NCBI RefSeq assembly: GCF_002409645.1
Contig: NZ_DHNR01000009.1
Span: 1-64,000 of the forward strand
Direction: 5' to 3'
Length of the DNA: 64,000 nucleotides
From: Acetobacter sp. UBA5411
Lineage (GTDB): Bacteria > Pseudomonadota > Alphaproteobacteria > Acetobacterales > Acetobacteraceae
Made by a program: the position numbers and the translations under genes. Below, piece after piece: positions 1-8,713 of the stretch (positions are counted from its first letter, which is position 1; every line of letters begins with the position of its first letter). The notes beneath the pieces were generated by a model that was not told the DNA's origin, ran no database searches, and was given only the letters and a program-made list of their open reading frames with translations.

Positions 1-975
1 CTGCAGATCGGTCAGCCGGTTCGCGTGCAGGTCATCCGCTTCAACCCGGACACGCAGCGTATTTCTCTCGGCATGAAGCAGCTTGAGGCTGATCCGTGGG
101 AGAACGTGGCGCTCAAGTATCCGCCGGGCGCACGCTTCACCGGTCGCGTCACGAACATCACCGATTACGGTGCATTCGTCGAGCTGGAGCCGGGCGTCGA
201 AGGTCTGGTGCACGTTTCCGAAATGTCCTGGACGAAGAAGAACGTCCATCCGGGCAAGATCGTCGCTACTTCCCAGGAAGTCGACGTCATGGTTCTGGAT
301 GTGGACAGCACGAAGCGTCGTATCTCGCTTGGTCTGAAGCAGGTTCAGCGCAACCCGTGGGAGCAGTTCGCGGAAGAGCACAAGGTTGGCTCGATCGTGG
401 AAGGCGAGATCCGCAACATCACCGAGTTCGGCCTGTTCATCGGCCTGTCCGCAGACATCGACGGCATGGTTCACATGTCCGACCTGTCATGGGACGAGTC
501 TGGCGAAGAAGCCATGAAGAACTACGAAAAGGGTCAGGTCGTTCAGGCCAAGGTCCTCGACGTGGATGTCGAGAAAGAGCGTATCTCTCTCGGTATCAAG
601 CAGCTTCATGAAGATCCGGCCGCTGACGTTCTGACGGGCGTTCAGAAGGGTGCGATCGTGACCTGCGTGGTGACGGCGGTTCAGGCCAACGGCATCGAGG
701 TCAAGGTTGACGACGTTCTGTCCGGCTTCATCCGTCGCACGGAACTGGCTCGTGACAAGGCTGAGCAGCGTCCGGAGCGTTTCGCTGTCGGTGAGCGCGT
801 CGATGCGAAGGTTGTCTCGGTTGACCGTGCAGCCCGCAAGCTTGCCCTGACCATCCGTGGTCGTGAGCAGGACGAAGACAAGCAGGCCATCAACGAGTAT
901 GGTTCTTCTGACAGCGGTGCGTCGCTGGGTGATATCCTCAGCGCAGCAATCCGTCGTCGGAGTGCTGACGCCTGA
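1..975 (+). CDS. rpsA: 30S ribosomal protein S1, C-terminal part (5' truncated by window edge)
   Basis: Ribosomal protein S1 helps the 30S subunit bind and unfold mRNA during initiation. The open frame runs in from base 1, so the upstream gene end is missing; a GTG at 25 is only an internal codon. Three full S1 (OB-fold) repeats and the tail of a fourth are visible. Each begins with a G..V.G.V..I...G.FV-type strand and closes with RISLG(M/L/I)KQ. The last repeat is more divergent (KLALTIRG), as is usual for the final repeat of S1. About 324 residues are present of a family length near 560-570, so roughly the last three and a half of six domains are here. A perfect terminator hairpin follows the stop codon. 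Identity is very secure. Confidence 0.96.
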   Translation: MQIGQPVRVQVIRFNPDTQRISLGMKQLEADPWENVALKYPPGARFTGRVTNITDYGAFVELEPGVEGLVHVSEMSWTKKNVHPGKIVATSQEVDVMVLDVDSTKRRISLGLKQVQRNPWEQFAEEHKVGSIVEGEIRNITEFGLFIGLSADIDGMVHMSDLSWDESGEEAMKNYEKGQVVQAKVLDVDVEKERISLGIKQLHEDPAADVLTGVQKGAIVTCVVTAVQANGIEVKVDDVLSGFIRRTELARDKAEQRPERFAVGERVDAKVVSVDRAARKLALTIRGREQDEDKQAINEYGSSDSGASLGDILSAAIRRRSADA

Positions 976-1002
976 TTAAGGCGTTCTTAGTCTGATTATG
1001 AG

Positions 1003-1035
1003 AAATGGCATCTCTTTTGAGATGCCATTTTTTTT
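1003..1035 (+). terminator. Rho-independent terminator of rpsA
   Basis: A perfect 12-bp stem (aaatggcatctc at 1003-1014, gagatgccattt at 1019-1030) with a TTTT loop is followed by a run of T to 1035. It lies 28 bases after the rpsA stop and ends that transcript. Confidence 0.93.
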
Positions 1036-1169
1036 GTCCATAAGCGGTAAGTGACTGAAGCGAAGGTCTTTTGCCGGGCCAGTCTTTGCGGTAAAGTCTC
1101 AAAAAGAATTGATGTTCGATCTGTGTAGTTATTCAGGGAAGGCGAAGACGGAAACGTCGGCGTAGGTCA

Positions 1170-4100
1170 ATGGCAGTCATATACAATACGAACTACACGC
1201 ATAATCCGAACTACTACCTTACGCTTGCCTTTGAACGAGCCGCCAAAACAGTCCTTGGCGATAGTAATGTTTCGTTGCCTGATAATATGACTCTCGCGGG
1301 TCTGGCGGCGCAGGGCGAGCATGATGTTCTGATCTGTATTGACGGCCAGCGTATCAATATGGAGTTGATGCGTCGTGTCAGGCCTGCCTTCAAGACGATG
1401 ATTTTCTGGGCGTTTGAAGACCCGTTTATGGTGTCCTTCAACGTCGATAACATCGGTCTCTTCGACTACGTCTTCACGAACGATCCTTCCTGTGTCGATT
1501 TTTATCAGGGCAAGGGACACTACCTGCCTCTGGGCGCCAGCCTTTCGCTGCATGAGCGCAAGGTAAAGACGGCAGCCGAGCTCGATTACGACATCTTCTT
1601 TGCAGGCACGATGTGGCCGAATCGCGTCGAAACCCTGCGACGCGTCATCACGGCCTTCCCGGATGCCAGAATCAAGCTGGTATGCCCCGGCAATGAGTAT
1701 CTTCCGCCTCTTCCTGCTGACCTTGCCGATCTCGCGATCCAGCGCCCCATCAGTCATGAGGCGTTCATCGATTTCGCCAATGCCAGCGCCGTGACGCTGA
1801 CCATGTTTCGCGATTATGCCAGTCATGGCGATGTCGGGCAGGCGACTGCTCCGGGACCGCGCTTCTATGAGCTTGGTCTTGCCGGTACGGCGCAGGTTGT
1901 CGAGGCAGGCGAGCAGCTTGACGAACGCTACATCCATGAAGTCGCAGGCGCGAGCATGTCTCGCTCGGTCGAAGGTGTGATCGAGCATATTGCTGCATTG
2001 CTGGCCAACAAGTCCCTGCGCCGCAAGCAGGCGACTGCCGCCCAGAAAGCCGTTCTCGAGGCGCACCTGTACGATCATCGTCTTCGGAAGATGATGGAAG
2101 TAACAGGCGCAGATTTCGGTCGGCATGTTGTTTCGAAAGAAGTGTCAGTGCCTGCGCGTCGCGGTCGTCTGCGCGTGCTGATGTGCACACACTCTACTAT
2201 CCATGAGCAGGCTTGGGGTGGTGTTGAGGTCTATCAGCAGACCATCGCTTCCATGCTGCTGCGTGACGTGGAGTTCTTCTACTGGCTGCATCGTGACGGC
2301 ATGTGTCGTCTGACGGACGCCAGTGGTCGTGAGATCGAGAGCTTCGACGTGCCGGACACCGGCTGGCTCGACACGATGTGCGATGGTCCGGAAGAGATGG
2401 CGTTCTCGGCTGCGATCAGCCAGTACAACTTCGATATCGTGCATTTCCAGCATCTGGGACATCACTGTCTCTCACTGCCGATCATCGCCAAGGCGAATGG
2501 CGTCGGTGTGGTGTTCTCGGCGCATGACTTCTTCCTGCTGTCATCCCGCTACAATCTGCTGAATCATGAGCTTCGCTATTGCGAGGAAGATGTGAAGTGG
2601 GTGCTCGCCGCCGACATCTCCATGAAGCGCTCTGACAATGTCGAGTTTGGTGGTGAGCAGACGCGTCGCGCTTTTGTGTCGAAGATGCTTGAGTCAGTGG
2701 ATGTAATCCTGTTCGGGACAAGACATTCCCACGATCTGACTCACGAAGTTTATCCGCACCTTGAGAAAAAAGTCAGTCTGACTCTGGGTATTCCGTCCCC
2801 TGAGCCGACATCTCCTATCGTGCCGAAAACCTATGAGCCGCTGAATGGTCGTCGTCTTGGCGTGGCCGTGATCGGCAACTTCCTGCGCACCAAGGGAGCG
2901 GATGCTGTTCTGGCTATCATCGAGATGGCCAATTCGGATCTCTTCGAATTCCATATCTTTGGATATGTCCATCCGGAGTATGAAGGCATCCTCAACAACA
3001 TGCACAAGAACAACGTGCATGTTTACGGGCGCTATTCCGCCGGTGACGTTGAGGCGCTGAAAGTCGCTGATGTTGCCCTCAACCTGTCAATCTGGCCGGA
3101 AACCTACTGTATCTCGCTTTCAGAAGCTTGGCAGAGCGGTCTTATCCCGATTGTCACGGATGTCGGCGCGCTGGGTGATCGCGTGGAAGATGGCGTCAAC
3201 GGATTCAAGGTGCCGATCGGCAGCCCGGCCGATGTGCTGCAGCGTCTTGAACTGATCCGTTGCAGTGAGAGTGTGCGCAAGCAGCTGATGGCGAACATTG
3301 GTCCGCATCTTTGGACGGACGCTCGCACATACGGTGATGAGCTTCTTCAGCTTTACCGTGATGTGGCGCCGCGCCGCGATATGGGAAGCAGCAACGTGCA
3401 GTTCGATGTGGGGCAGGTGCATTTGCTGCCGCACGCTTCCTGGAAGAATCAGGCTCCGCCGCGTCACATCTTTGATCCGCCGACAACGCGTGATCTGTCT
3501 ATCGAATTGCCGGAAACAGTCACGGACTGGTATTCGATTCAAGGTGCCGAATATTACATTGATGATGTCTGTCGCCACGTCTTTGCTGAATATGAGGATG
3601 AGGATTTTGTCGCGGCCAACGAGTTCCACATCCGTGGCTGGTATGTGGTGCCGGGTGTGTCTGGCTCCGGGCATCTTTACACGGTGCTGATGGGCGAGGA
3701 GGATATTCCTCCGATCTTCATTCCCACCACACGTGAAGTGCGTTCGGACGTTACCGGTCTGTTCCCCGGTGCGCCACGTCGTTCGGGCTTCTCGGCTCAG
3801 GTCGCGCTGCGCGGAAAGTGGTGTGAGGGCGTTTTCCGGATCGGTCTCGTCAATATCGTGCATGGCAAGGGCGCATTCCAGCTGACCTCCGTTCAGATCG
3901 AGGTTGAAGGCGGTCGTATTGTCGGTATTGCGCGCCTGCCACCCTCCAATGGCCAGATCCTGCGTGATTTCGAGCGTGTTTCAGAGAGTGACGGCGTGCT
4001 GAGAGGCATCAAGCTGTCTGAGCTCGGCTGCAAGATCGGTCAGCAGTACAAGGGTGAGCTGCAATATTACATCGATCACTTCAGCGGCCTGATTGAAGAC

Positions 4101-4523
4101 GGTGGTCACCACGAACGGGATCTGCCGGAAAGTGATCTGATCATTCGTGGCTGGGCGTTCCTCCGCGGTCTTTCGCGGGCAGGGCAGGTTTATGTCGTGC
4201 TGGTGAATGAGGAGACCGGAGCGCCGATCTTCATGGCCACATCGCGTCTGATCCGTCAGGACGTGCAGACCATTTTCCATGACGCACCTCTTTGCGTCGG
4301 TTTTGTCGGCAATCTGAGCCTGAAGAAAGGATTCAACGAAAAGCTGAATGGCTGGCATCGTATTGGACTGCTGAACGTGGTCGGTGATGAAGTCGGTTTC
4401 CAGACAACGGGCATTCGCATCCTCTGTGAAGATAATGAGGTCCGGGCCGTGGAGGAAGCCGCAGCCATCAAAACAGTCGTTGATTACTGCGTTGAAACTG
4501 TGCGTGACCTTGTCGAGCACTGA
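1170..4523 (+). CDS. Multidomain glycosyltransferase: CgeB-like + GT4 + duplicated C-terminal module
   Basis: A large (1117 aa) cytoplasmic-looking protein without a signal peptide. Residues about 1-310 resemble the CgeB/DUF3880 glycosyltransferase family (FWAFEDPF, then FDYVFTND, and a late PGPRFYELGLAGT segment). Residues about 333-720 form a GT-B fold of the GT4 kind, with a late SEAWQSGLIPIVTDVGALGD donor-site motif. Residues about 793-912 and 990-1091 are two copies of one module (IRGW...R.DV...P...GF...R(I)GL(L/V)N(I/V)V). The start ATG has only a weak AGG six bases upstream. It is the first of three same-strand genes (26-nt and 56-nt gaps) that look like one unit for polysaccharide or glycoprotein synthesis. 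Donor and acceptor cannot be told from sequence. The glycosyltransferase call is firm; the role is inference. Confidence 0.85.
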   Translation: MAVIYNTNYTHNPNYYLTLAFERAAKTVLGDSNVSLPDNMTLAGLAAQGEHDVLICIDGQRINMELMRRVRPAFKTMIFWAFEDPFMVSFNVDNIGLFDYVFTNDPSCVDFYQGKGHYLPLGASLSLHERKVKTAAELDYDIFFAGTMWPNRVETLRRVITAFPDARIKLVCPGNEYLPPLPADLADLAIQRPISHEAFIDFANASAVTLTMFRDYASHGDVGQATAPGPRFYELGLAGTAQVVEAGEQLDERYIHEVAGASMSRSVEGVIEHIAALLANKSLRRKQATAAQKAVLEAHLYDHRLRKMMEVTGADFGRHVVSKEVSVPARRGRLRVLMCTHSTIHEQAWGGVEVYQQTIASMLLRDVEFFYWLHRDGMCRLTDASGREIESFDVPDTGWLDTMCDGPEEMAFSAAISQYNFDIVHFQHLGHHCLSLPIIAKANGVGVVFSAHDFFLLSSRYNLLNHELRYCEEDVKWVLAADISMKRSDNVEFGGEQTRRAFVSKMLESVDVILFGTRHSHDLTHEVYPHLEKKVSLTLGIPSPEPTSPIVPKTYEPLNGRRLGVAVIGNFLRTKGADAVLAIIEMANSDLFEFHIFGYVHPEYEGILNNMHKNNVHVYGRYSAGDVEALKVADVALNLSIWPETYCISLSEAWQSGLIPIVTDVGALGDRVEDGVNGFKVPIGSPADVLQRLELIRCSESVRKQLMANIGPHLWTDARTYGDELLQLYRDVAPRRDMGSSNVQFDVGQVHLLPHASWKNQAPPRHIFDPPTTRDLSIELPETVTDWYSIQGAEYYIDDVCRHVFAEYEDEDFVAANEFHIRGWYVVPGVSGSGHLYTVLMGEEDIPPIFIPTTREVRSDVTGLFPGAPRRSGFSAQVALRGKWCEGVFRIGLVNIVHGKGAFQLTSVQIEVEGGRIVGIARLPPSNGQILRDFERVSESDGVLRGIKLSELGCKIGQQYKGELQYYIDHFSGLIEDGGHHERDLPESDLIIRGWAFLRGLSRAGQVYVVLVNEETGAPIFMATSRLIRQDVQTIFHDAPLCVGFVGNLSLKKGFNEKLNGWHRIGLLNVVGDEVGFQTTGIRILCEDNEVRAVEEAAAIKTVVDYCVETVRDLVEH

Positions 4524-4549
4524 GCAGAAGTCAGAGTAAGCGCAAGCGT

Positions 4550-7549
4550 ATGCAGCGCGATGATGTGACATTCAGCGGGCCTGCCGTTTTTGAATGGCAG
4601 GGGGGCAAGGCGACACGGATTCCCGTGTGGCTTCGCTTCGACGAGCTTTGGTATGTTGCGACCTACCCGGATGTGAAGCGCGACCTGAGCGCGGGCATTG
4701 GCGCCAACGCACTCGGCCATTATCGGGCAGTCGGTCAGGGGCGTGGGTATGCGCCCAACCGGTGGTTTGATGAAGGCTGGTATCGTTCCGTTCATCAGGA
4801 TGTGGCTGAATCTATCGCGGACGGAACGATCCGGTCAGGCTTCCAGCATTATGTGGAGAAAGGCTACCGGAGCCATTCTCCACACTGGCTGTTTTCTGAA
4901 TCATTCTATCGCACTCATGAGCCCGATCTGACAGGAACCGTGCTCAGGGCAGCTGGTCTTGCCAATGGGTATGATCACTATCTTTCGGAAGGAGAGGGTG
5001 GCTTTCGGTCAGGCAGTCTGTTCTTCGATCCTGCCGTGTTCGGTGACTTCGTTGCCCGGCAGAGTGGAGCAGATTTTTCTGCTTTCAGGTGGTTCATTGA
5101 CAATAAGAATGGTGATGCTGACCGTTTCCGGGCGTCATGGTATTTCGACCCGGTCTGGTATCTTGAGCGATATCCCGACGTCAGAAATCTGATTGAGGAC
5201 GGGTTCTTTTCCTGCGCCCTGCATCATTATCTGACAGCCGGTGAGGCGGTCGGTTATTCGCCACAGGCAGCGTTTTCCGAGGAGTTCTATCGGGAGCGTT
5301 ATCCTGATGTCGGTGCGTGTGTTGCAGCCGGCCAGTTTCGCTCCGGATATGATCACTTTCTGGCCGCCGGAGCCTTTGAGGGGCGACAGCCCTCTCCGGA
5401 TATTGCGCTGATGGAGTACGCCGCCAGACCTATGGTGCGCGCCGATGTGGGAAGCGGTATCTTTCGCGATCCCTTCGCACACTGGGTAGCGGCGCAGGAA
5501 CGTCATGAGGTCGGGAGTGCCGATGGGGCACTGGATGAAGCTCATTCCAAAATGATGTTCTGCCGGGAGGCCGCCGGTCTTCTGGTGGAGGCCGGTCGTC
5601 GGAAACTGGATTTTTCCTACACCGGCGTTCCCACCGTCAGTGTCATCATGGTGCTGTACAACCAGTTTCCGCTGACCCTGATGGCGCTGGCTTCGCTGCG
5701 GGACTGTTTCCCCGGCGCGCTGGAGCTCATCATCATCGATTCAGGGTCGCGTGATGAAACGCGGCGGCTGGAAGACTACGTTTCCGGGGCCACGATCCGG
5801 CATCTCGATCACAATGCGAGCTTCCTGCTGTCCTGCAATATGGCGCTGGAGATGGTTTCTGCCGATGTCGTGCTTTACCTGAACAACGATGTAAAGCTGG
5901 CGCCCGGAGCAGTTCAGAACGCGCTCGATCGGCTGACGTCTGATCCGAAGATTGGTGCGGTCGGCGGCAAGATCATCCGGACCAATGGTCGTCTGCAGGA
6001 AGCCGGGTCGATCATCTGGCGGGACGGCAGCGCCTATGGCTACCTGCGCGATGCCGATCCCAACTGTCCGGAAGCCAATTTCGTCCGGGACGTGGATTAC
6101 TGCTCAGGCGCGTTCCTGATGGTCTCGACGGCTCTTGCAAAGACGCTGGGCGGCTTCGACGAAGCCTATGCGCCAGCTTACTTCGAAGAGTCCGATTTCT
6201 GTGTGCGGATTATCCAGAACGGCTATCGGGTGGTCTACGACCCGTTTGTCGTGATCGAGCATCTTGAGTTCGGTTCTTCCTGCTCGAGTAGTTCGCAGGC
6301 GCTGATGCAGCGGAACCGCCGTATTTTCGTCTCCAAACAGGCCGACTTCCTGCGGGGGCAGTATCCGGCGCATGCAGGAAACGCCATTCTGGCCCGGTCA
6401 CGTCCGACAAACGGACTGCGCATCCTGTTTATTGAAGACCGCATCCCTTTGCGGAGCCTTGGCTCGGGCTATGTGCGGTCAAACGATATCGTCCGCAGCA
6501 TGGCGCGTCAGGGATGTGCCGTGACGGTATTCCCGGTCAATGCGCATTACCACTCGCTCAGCCGTGTGTATGGCGATTTCCCCGATACGGTCGAAGTGCT
6601 CTTTGATCGCTCGGCCGAGGATCTGGACCGGTTTCTGGAAGAGCGGGCAGGGGCGTTTGATCTGGTATGGATCGGGCGCACGCACAATCTGGCGAGACTG
6701 CTGCCGGTTCTGCACAAGAACAGCCGTTATCTGCCGGGAACCGAGTTCATTCTCGATACGGAAGCGGTCATCAGTCCCCGTCTTCTTCTCCGGGATAAAG
6801 TGCTGGGGCTAGATGAACAGGTTACGCCAAAGAGCCTCGATGTAGCGCTTAGGGAAGAATTCGAGTGCGCGTATTTCTGCCAGAAAGTCGTGGCGGTGAC
6901 CGACAGGGAGGCTGAATTCATACAGCGCGCAGGGCATCAGAACGTCGTCGTGCTTGGTCATTCGCTGCAAGTGCGTCCGACGGAAAAGAGTTTTTCCGAG
7001 AGAAAAGACCTGCTGTTCGTGGGCGCGATTGTGGATGCCGAATCTCCCAATCTTGACTCGCTGATCTGGTTTGGTCGCGAAGTCATGCCGAAAATCCGGG
7101 CAGAGTTGGGCAACGAAGTGAGACTGACCGTGGTCGGTTCGCGTTCGCGCAAGGTCGATCTGTCATGCCTGAACGAGTTTGAAGGGCTGGATATTGTCGG
7201 AGAAGTAGAAGATCTGGAGCCGTTCTATGACACGCGCCGGGTCTTCATCGCACCGACCCGTTTTGCTGGCGGTATCCCTTACAAGATTCACGAGAGCGCC
7301 TCCTTCGGTCTGCCGGTTGTGGCCAGCGATCTGCTGATCGCCCAGCTGGGCTGGACGGATGGAGAGGATATCGTATCCGGTGGGGCTCCCGATGCGGGCG
7401 TGTTCGCCGATGCGGTGATCCGGCTTTATCGTGACGAAATATTCTGGAGGTTTATCCGCGAAGGGGCTTTGAAGCGCCTCGGGGAAGACTGTGCTCCGGA
7501 CCGGTTTGACGCTGCGGTAGCGGCTGTGCTGGAAGATGCACGCCAATGA
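4550..7549 (+). CDS. Repeat-GT2-GT4 tripartite glycosyltransferase
   Basis: A 999-aa protein in three parts. Residues about 28-285 contain roughly five degenerate units of about 42-45 residues with the pattern F...WY...YPDV...G...GY.HY...G...GY.P; similar units are known as tandem repeats in some bacterial glycosyltransferases and surface proteins. Residues about 360-590 are a GT-A domain of family GT2: VSVIMVLYNQ at its start, YLNNDVKLAPG as the DxD-like metal/donor site, then GGFDEAY and EESDFCVRI. Residues about 620-999 are a GT4-like GT-B domain ending in APTRFAGGIPYKIHESASFG. It follows the 1170 gene after 26 bases and probably shares its transcript. Two catalytic domains in one chain suggest addition of two sugars in sequence, but this is inference. 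Confidence 0.85.
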   Translation: MQRDDVTFSGPAVFEWQGGKATRIPVWLRFDELWYVATYPDVKRDLSAGIGANALGHYRAVGQGRGYAPNRWFDEGWYRSVHQDVAESIADGTIRSGFQHYVEKGYRSHSPHWLFSESFYRTHEPDLTGTVLRAAGLANGYDHYLSEGEGGFRSGSLFFDPAVFGDFVARQSGADFSAFRWFIDNKNGDADRFRASWYFDPVWYLERYPDVRNLIEDGFFSCALHHYLTAGEAVGYSPQAAFSEEFYRERYPDVGACVAAGQFRSGYDHFLAAGAFEGRQPSPDIALMEYAARPMVRADVGSGIFRDPFAHWVAAQERHEVGSADGALDEAHSKMMFCREAAGLLVEAGRRKLDFSYTGVPTVSVIMVLYNQFPLTLMALASLRDCFPGALELIIIDSGSRDETRRLEDYVSGATIRHLDHNASFLLSCNMALEMVSADVVLYLNNDVKLAPGAVQNALDRLTSDPKIGAVGGKIIRTNGRLQEAGSIIWRDGSAYGYLRDADPNCPEANFVRDVDYCSGAFLMVSTALAKTLGGFDEAYAPAYFEESDFCVRIIQNGYRVVYDPFVVIEHLEFGSSCSSSSQALMQRNRRIFVSKQADFLRGQYPAHAGNAILARSRPTNGLRILFIEDRIPLRSLGSGYVRSNDIVRSMARQGCAVTVFPVNAHYHSLSRVYGDFPDTVEVLFDRSAEDLDRFLEERAGAFDLVWIGRTHNLARLLPVLHKNSRYLPGTEFILDTEAVISPRLLLRDKVLGLDEQVTPKSLDVALREEFECAYFCQKVVAVTDREAEFIQRAGHQNVVVLGHSLQVRPTEKSFSERKDLLFVGAIVDAESPNLDSLIWFGREVMPKIRAELGNEVRLTVVGSRSRKVDLSCLNEFEGLDIVGEVEDLEPFYDTRRVFIAPTRFAGGIPYKIHESASFGLPVVASDLLIAQLGWTDGEDIVSGGAPDAGVFADAVIRLYRDEIFWRFIREGALKRLGEDCAPDRFDAAVAAVLEDARQ

Positions 7550-7605
7550 AAACGCGACGTTGCGAACGAGATCAACCAAGACCCCGATAAGGACTGGAGA
7601 GACTG

Positions 7606-8596
7606 ATGGCAAAGACAGGCGAATATTCCGGACGGGTTCTGATCTGCAGTGGCGGACGCTTTGAATCGCAGGCCAATGCTCAGATCCGTGAATCAATCAT
7701 GGCAGGCTGGGCGGAATGCTTTGGTGAGGAAAACGTCACCGCGGCGAACATCAGCGGTGCTGCAGCGGCGATTCGTTTCCTCAAGCCAACTGTGGTGTTC
7801 GGTATTGGGTCATATCTGCCGGAAAGCACCTATTTTGGCGAAGTGAACCGCGAAGCCAAGAAGATCGGTGCAGCGACTGTCTTCTGGGCGACAGAAGATC
7901 CCTATGAGCAGGATGCAAACTACCGCATCGGACAGGACTTTGACGCGGTGTTCTCCTGTGAGCGCTGGGGGTTCGAACTTCTACACCCGTGACAATGTCT
8001 GGCATCTGCCGCTCGCAGCCTGTCCGAAGCTGCATTATCGCCCGATTGATGAATCCGTTGAGCGGAACATTGATGTTCTGTTCTGCGGCGTAGCCTTCAC
8101 AAACCGTAAGGACATTGTCCGCGGTCTGCTGCCGACCCTGCGCAATCTGAACATCAAGATCATTGGCCCGGGCTGGGGTGAGCTTGGAATCGGGTTCTCG
8201 GATGCGCGTCTGGAAAAGGAGCAGCTTGTGCAGTTCTACCAGCGTTCCAAGCTGGTCCTGAACCTTGGCCGCAGCCTGAGCTTCGAGAACAAGCGCTTCC
8301 TGATTTCTCCGTCCACGCCGGGTCCGCGCACCTATGAAGCTGCTGCGGCTGGTGCGTTGCAGGTGTTCCACGAGGATACCTACGAAATCCGTCGCTATTA
8401 TACGAAGGAGGAAATTCCGTCCTTCTCGAACCGCAAGCAGTTTGAGGAACTGGTCGACAGGTACATCGACAACGGCGAGCTTCGTATTGAAACGGCGAAG
8501 AAAGCACAGGCGCGGACGATGGCGGACCACACCTATGGCCACCGTATCCGTCAGGCTCTGGGTATTCTGAAAGAAAACGGCATTCTCAATAGCTGA
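7606..8596 (+). pseudogene. CgeB-like glycosyltransferase interrupted by a one-base frameshift
   Basis: The first part (7606 to a TGA at 7990) and the second part (frame open through 8596) are adjoining pieces of one CgeB/DUF3880-type glycosyltransferase of about 329 residues. The N-terminal piece carries FWATEDPYEQ and DAVFSCERWG; the C-terminal piece picks up at SNFYTRDNVWHLPLA and ends with a PGPRTYEAAAAGA donor-site motif. Removing one G from the GGGGG run at 7967-7971 restores a continuous frame that aligns with residues about 105-130 of the 1170 gene product. A good GGAGAG ribosome site (7596-7601) precedes the ATG. The break could be true inactivation, slippage or a sequencing error. 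A strong terminator follows, so this is the last gene of the glycosyltransferase unit. Confidence 0.8.
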
Positions 8597-8609
8597 TGCT
8601 GTCGAATGA

Positions 8610-8647
8610 GGCTGGGGCCTGTTGCATGACAGGCCCCAGCCATTTTT
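8610..8647 (+). terminator. Rho-independent terminator
   Basis: A perfect 13-bp GC-rich stem (ggctggggcctgt at 8610-8622, acaggccccagcc at 8629-8641) with a six-base loop is followed by ATTTTT. It closes the glycosyltransferase unit before lysA. Confidence 0.92.
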
Positions 8648-8713
8648 GTGATGTAGGGACCTTTGCAAATTCAGCCGATTGGCAAGTTCCGACTGAGCCG
8701 GTAACGTGACATT

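Noticed and set aside
1167..2126. Long minus-strand frame opposite the first glycosyltransferase
   Set aside because: It mirrors a well-supported plus-strand gene, has no family motif, and its composition is what antisense of a real gene gives.
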